NCBI GenBank assembly: GCA_011772205.1
Contig: WVZY01000067.1
Coordinates: 55,096 to 119,095 of the forward strand
Reading direction: 5' to 3'
DNA from: Candidatus Latescibacterota bacterium
Lineage (GTDB): Bacteria > Krumholzibacteriota > Krumholzibacteriia > WVZY01
Length of the DNA stretch: 64,000 nt
In this document: positions 60,684 to 64,000 of the stretch, in pieces
Position numbering within the stretch: the stretch's first letter is position 1
Layout of the letters: each line of letters begins with the position of its first letter
Program-made: the position numbers and the translations under genes
The notes under the pieces: generated by a model
Database searches by the model: none
The model's input: only the letters and a program-made list of their open reading frames with translations
Told to the model about the DNA's origin: nothing

Positions 60684-62786
60684 TCAGAATACTTTTCTCT
60701 TCTCCAAATGAGACTCTATGGCTTCTCTCGTTCTCCATACCGGGCGGAGCTCTTTTCGGGAGAAAAGTTCCAGTTGATCACCGTTGTGAACGGAACCTGG
60801 TTGTGACGCGTTTCCATAGCTTAGTAACACTCTTGCTCGAATGGGATCGGAGAACTCAACGAGCGCTGTGTACGAATCTCCGAAGGTTGTGCGGAATCGC
60901 CCGTCCGTGTCCCGGGTAAAAAATGAGACCTGGAAGGTTCCCATCCAATCCGGCCCGCCGTGTGCCGGATAGTCTTTGCCGGCGCGCCTGAGCCGGTGAA
61001 TCTCTCCCCAAGGCACATCGAGTTCCTCGAAATCGCTTATTACGTCCTCCGCGGTGCTTTCCAGTGCGGACACGGCCTCAGTGGGATCGGCAAGCCCGTT
61101 CGGTGTTTCGAGAGGCGCGCTTGCGCTCCACGAGTTCGCAAATGGATGGGAACCGACTCTTGGTGCCCACGCGGCGAATAAAAGAGCACCGCGACTGTCC
61201 ACGTCTGCTTTGCGGTCCCAGGCTTCCAGAACATCGGCGGCTTTTTTCGCAAGCTCGTTCCCGTGTTTGCGTGCGGCAAGAATCAGGTCGTCGAGGAGAC
61301 GATCGGCCAGCTCCATATGCGTTGAATGTTTATACTCGATCAACTCCTCAAAGGAGATACTCTCATCTGCCATGAGCATTCGAATGGAGTGCTGCGAGCG
61401 GAGAGACATTCGGCGAGGTGACATATATGAGGGGAAATTGTCAGGATCGAGCACAGTTGGAAAAGTAGCTGTCCAAGGAGGATCATTGGTGTTCTGCACC
61501 CAACCGCTTGCCGGATCGACCACGCGCGGGAGATCAACATATGGATGTGTTTCTGTCCACAAAGTAGTCGAGTCCATGCCGGGGACGATTCCCTGCCAGT
61601 AAGTCCAGTCTTCCCCCGACCGTTTTGGAACGAGCCCACCAAACAGATACATGATGTGCCCATCGCGATCCGCGTAGATTACGTTGAAGAACGGTAGTTG
61701 CATTCGTTTGAGCGCTGACTCGAACTCTGTCAGGTTGGTTGAGCGGAGCATGTCCCAGTACTGTTCGATCAAGAATGGTTTGTCGAAACCAACCAGTCGC
61801 ACGGAAAGAGCTTTGTTGCCTTTCCTCGACAGAACGGGACCGTGGACAGAGCGATGGACAGTCAAATTCTCCTTTTTATATCCGCCGGCTTCTTGCTTAG
61901 CTCTTAGCACCACTGTTTTTTTATCGAAGTCGAGTACCTTACCGTCGAATCGATATCCCTCACCGGACAGGGATAGTTCGTATATATCCATTCCATCCAA
62001 TGTGTTCACGGTGTGCGTCCACCCCAAATGATCATTGAAAGCGATAACGGGCAGCGGTAGGCCAACCAGCGCAACGCCGTACACGTTGAGTTCCGGGGAC
62101 GTCAACTGCGCTTCGTAAAACGTATATAGATCCGACCAGGGCAAATGCACGTTCGAGAGCAGAAGAGCAGTTCCACTAGCTGAACGCGACGGCCCAATCG
62201 CCCATGCGTTCGATCCCAGCGAACTCCATTGCCGGATATTTCGCATGATTTGATCGCCTACGAAGCTGAGATGGACCGTTCGTTGCAGATGAGCCATCAC
62301 ATCTTCGGCGCCAACGGGCAGCACGATTTCGGCATCGTCGGAAATATTGTCCCTATAGGCCTCGGCATAGTCATTCATCCCTTCGGTGAATGCATCCAGA
62401 TATTCCTGGAAATCCGCGCTCTGGGCTTGGTACCACTCTCGCGCGCGTTCGGGAATTCCCATGGTCCAGATGTACCTATCGCTGTCCAAATACGCATCAC
62501 TCCAATACTCTGCGCTGCGTCCGCGCGCAAGCCCATAGAGCCGGAGGATGAGATCGCCGTGGCTTTCCATCTGCGCCCAACCGAAAGCGTAAAAGAGACC
62601 CTTCGGATTTTCTGCGAAGATATGCGGCACGCCCCACGTGTCCCATAATATCTCGGCGCGGTAACGTGTTTTCCGAGTGCAGGAGTCGGATAAACACGCC
62701 GTGATGGTGAGAAGGGACAAGATCATCAGCAGGGACCATCGGGCTCCATGGCTCCATTTGCGGCACTTTGAGTAAAAAGGCATCAT
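60684..62786 (-). CDS. Penicillin acylase-family hydrolase
   Basis: The 700-residue protein has a hydrophobic lipoprotein-like N-terminus (MILSLLTITAC). Next come the small-subunit part (ILWDTWGVPHIFAENPKGLFYAFGWAQ), and then GSNAWAIGPSRSASG, where the Ser after Gly of GSN would be the new N-terminal nucleophile after autocleavage. The large-subunit part includes NVHLPWSDL and NDHLGWTHTVN. The family cleaves amides such as acyl-homoserine lactones or acyl amino acids. The ATG at 62786 overlaps the peptidase stop in ATGA and has AAGGAG; a second ATG follows at once. Confidence 0.85.
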   Translation of the reverse strand: MMPFYSKCRKWSHGARWSLLMILSLLTITACLSDSCTRKTRYRAEILWDTWGVPHIFAENPKGLFYAFGWAQMESHGDLILRLYGLARGRSAEYWSDAYLDSDRYIWTMGIPERAREWYQAQSADFQEYLDAFTEGMNDYAEAYRDNISDDAEIVLPVGAEDVMAHLQRTVHLSFVGDQIMRNIRQWSSLGSNAWAIGPSRSASGTALLLSNVHLPWSDLYTFYEAQLTSPELNVYGVALVGLPLPVIAFNDHLGWTHTVNTLDGMDIYELSLSGEGYRFDGKVLDFDKKTVVLRAKQEAGGYKKENLTVHRSVHGPVLSRKGNKALSVRLVGFDKPFLIEQYWDMLRSTNLTEFESALKRMQLPFFNVIYADRDGHIMYLFGGLVPKRSGEDWTYWQGIVPGMDSTTLWTETHPYVDLPRVVDPASGWVQNTNDPPWTATFPTVLDPDNFPSYMSPRRMSLRSQHSIRMLMADESISFEELIEYKHSTHMELADRLLDDLILAARKHGNELAKKAADVLEAWDRKADVDSRGALLFAAWAPRVGSHPFANSWSASAPLETPNGLADPTEAVSALESTAEDVISDFEELDVPWGEIHRLRRAGKDYPAHGGPDWMGTFQVSFFTRDTDGRFRTTFGDSYTALVEFSDPIRARVLLSYGNASQPGSVHNGDQLELFSRKELRPVWRTREAIESHLEKRKVF

Positions 62787-63808
62787 TCGAACTCCTTGAA
62801 TGCATTCAACAGGGCTTGTTCGATCGGCTTTTCTCCCATCCAATGTCCCGCCGCCTCTGCGATGACGAGCTTGGATCGGGGGAGCATTTTATGGAGGCGG
62901 TACGCTGACACGAGTGGGCAAACAAAGTCGTAGCGACCGTTTACAATGACGGTCGGAATGTGTTTGATCTTATCGGTCTCGCGGAGAAGCTGGCCTTCCT
63001 CCAGAAAACAGGCTTTGGCCATGTAATAGTTCTCGAAAAGGGCGAATGAATATGGGGTGCTCTCCCTGAAGATGCTCTCGACTCTTTCATCCGAAATATG
63101 CAGAGCGCTCATTTTGACTTCGTATTTCGCCCAGGCCAGACTGTATTTTTCTTGCTCGGCTTCGTCTTCGCTCTTTAGCAGCTCGAATAGGTAATCGGGA
63201 AGCGGTCGCCGATTCGGCTCGGGCAGAGCTGCGAGCAGCTTGTCGTATACGTCGGGGAAGCACAAGCTCGCCCCCCCATGGTACAAGTGATCGATCTCCT
63301 CCTTTGTCGCCGTGAAAACGCCCCGCAGCACCATGCCGCTGACATTCTCCGGATATGTTTCGGCGTAAGCCAAACCGAGAGTCGTTCCCCAAGACCCCCC
63401 GAACAGGATGATTTTCCCGAGATTCAGGTGTTTGCGCAGCGTTTCGATGTCCTCGACGAGATCTTGGGTGGTATTCTCGCGGAGCTCGGCATAAGGTCTC
63501 GATTTACCAGCGCCCCGCTGATCGTGGAGAACGATGAGAAATTTGGCGGGATCACAAAAGCGCCGCATGTACGGCGAGGATGATGCTCCCGGCCCGCCGT
63601 GCAGCACGAAAACAGGTATGCCCTTGGAATTTCCACAAAGTTCATAGTAGATCTCATGGATATCGGAGACTCTCAAGTAGCCCGTCTCGAAAGGCTCGAT
63701 CGACGGCCACAAATCAATGGTTTCCCCGGAATTATCCGCCGTGCAACCTACGGTGGGGGTGAAGGTCAAGCACCATATGGCAAGGGCGATCACAGAATTT
63801 TTCTTCAT
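62783..63808 (-). CDS. Proline iminopeptidase-family lipoprotein
   Basis: The 341-residue alpha/beta hydrolase has a lipoprotein signal with lipobox TVGC (Cys near residue 22), the HGGPGASSS oxyanion motif, the nucleophile Ser in GGSWGTT, the catalytic Asp in NGRYDFVCP and the His in AAGHWMGE. Proline iminopeptidase removes N-terminal proline from peptides. The lipid anchor makes a periplasmic peptidase likely. AAGGAGG precedes the ATG. It overlaps the acylase gene by four bases, so both are translated together and may act on the same class of amides or peptides. Confidence 0.88.
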   Translation of the reverse strand: MKKNSVIALAIWCLTFTPTVGCTADNSGETIDLWPSIEPFETGYLRVSDIHEIYYELCGNSKGIPVFVLHGGPGASSSPYMRRFCDPAKFLIVLHDQRGAGKSRPYAELRENTTQDLVEDIETLRKHLNLGKIILFGGSWGTTLGLAYAETYPENVSGMVLRGVFTATKEEIDHLYHGGASLCFPDVYDKLLAALPEPNRRPLPDYLFELLKSEDEAEQEKYSLAWAKYEVKMSALHISDERVESIFRESTPYSFALFENYYMAKACFLEEGQLLRETDKIKHIPTVIVNGRYDFVCPLVSAYRLHKMLPRSKLVIAEAAGHWMGEKPIEQALLNAFKEFE

Positions 63809-63825
63809 AGAAAAGCCTCCTTACA

Positions 63826-63960
63826 GGTGAGCCGGAATGCTACGTGATGAAGGCAACGAGCCGCTTGCCCGGAGAGAGCAGGAAGGCTCCCTGGGGGTGA
63901 CGAACCGTTACGCGGAGCGAGCGAGGATCCGCCGCCGAAGGCGGATAGCCGAGCGAAGGT
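63826..63960. repeat. Dispersed GC-rich repeat, copy E
   Basis: Upstream of the peptidase gene lies the cleanest copy of the core, GACGAACCGTTACGCGGAGC, followed by ATCCGCC-GCCGAA-GGCGGAT, a perfect seven-pair hairpin, and AGCCGAGCGAAG. The orientation is that of copies B and C. The last 40 bases of the window show nothing I can name. Confidence 0.85.
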
Positions 63961-64000
63961 ATCATATGAAAGACACGTCCCAAACGCAAAATAGAGTCTT

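Overview
The window is a compact, moderately GC-rich bacterial chromosome segment with 52 protein-coding genes on both strands and no rRNA, tRNA or CRISPR array that I could recognise. The cell looks Gram-negative (TolC/RND/adaptor export system, several lipoproteins). It appears to respire with menaquinone or ubiquinone (UbiE/MenG) and to use fatty acids and peptides. It also carries genes usual in organisms with anaerobic or low-potential metabolism: an NfnAB-type pair and an ADP-forming acyl-CoA synthetase. The gene mix fits an uncultivated bacterium, possibly of the FCB-related phyla, but the sequence does not fix the taxon.

Layout. 1-6.7 kb: a P-loop kinase, a LiaF-like membrane protein, a divergent transketolase, and a TMTC-like membrane/TPR protein with a structured leader. 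7.0-9.0 kb: a lipoprotein and a zinc-metalloprotease-like protein that share a domain, each behind a clear promoter. 9.1-14.4 kb: a surface-glycan cassette (GT4, methyltransferase, ATP-grasp, flippase-like membrane protein, GT2). 14.4-16.5 kb: GYD protein, polyprenyl synthase and a GbsR/MarR regulator. 17.0-20.1 kb: NfnA/NfnB-type pair and an NlpC/P60 lipoprotein. 20.3-28.9 kb: beta-oxidation (fadN-fadA-fadE, a facing fadD, and a ferredoxin-NADP reductase).

28.9-32.0 kb: a Fur-family regulator with znuA-znuC-znuB, led by a perfect Fur-box palindrome over the promoter. 32.2-37.6 kb: a thiamine operon (tenA-thiO-thiS-thiG-thiE/tenI-thiE-thiD) led by a promoter, TPP riboswitch and terminator. 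37.7-39.9 kb: a prolyl oligopeptidase. 39.9-47.4 kb: a run built around a radical SAM ArsS-family protein, three glycosyltransferase genes, an unknown exported protein and a DUF547 protein; this is the best candidate for an under-described pathway. 47.7-50.7 kb: a PQQ-type sugar dehydrogenase, MenG/UbiE, a GNAT protein and an arsenate-reductase-like phosphatase. 50.9-57.2 kb: a TetR regulator with a complete RND efflux operon. 57.3-63.8 kb: ADP-forming acyl-CoA synthetase, diaminopropionate ammonia-lyase-like enzyme, penicillin-acylase-like hydrolase and proline iminopeptidase.

A family of GC-rich dispersed repeats occupies five intergenic gaps (about 13.2, 16.7, 32.1, 47.5 and 63.9 kb), in both orientations. 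It shares a core next to a small hairpin and is the most conspicuous non-coding structure here. Function calls rest on motifs read by eye; no database search was possible.
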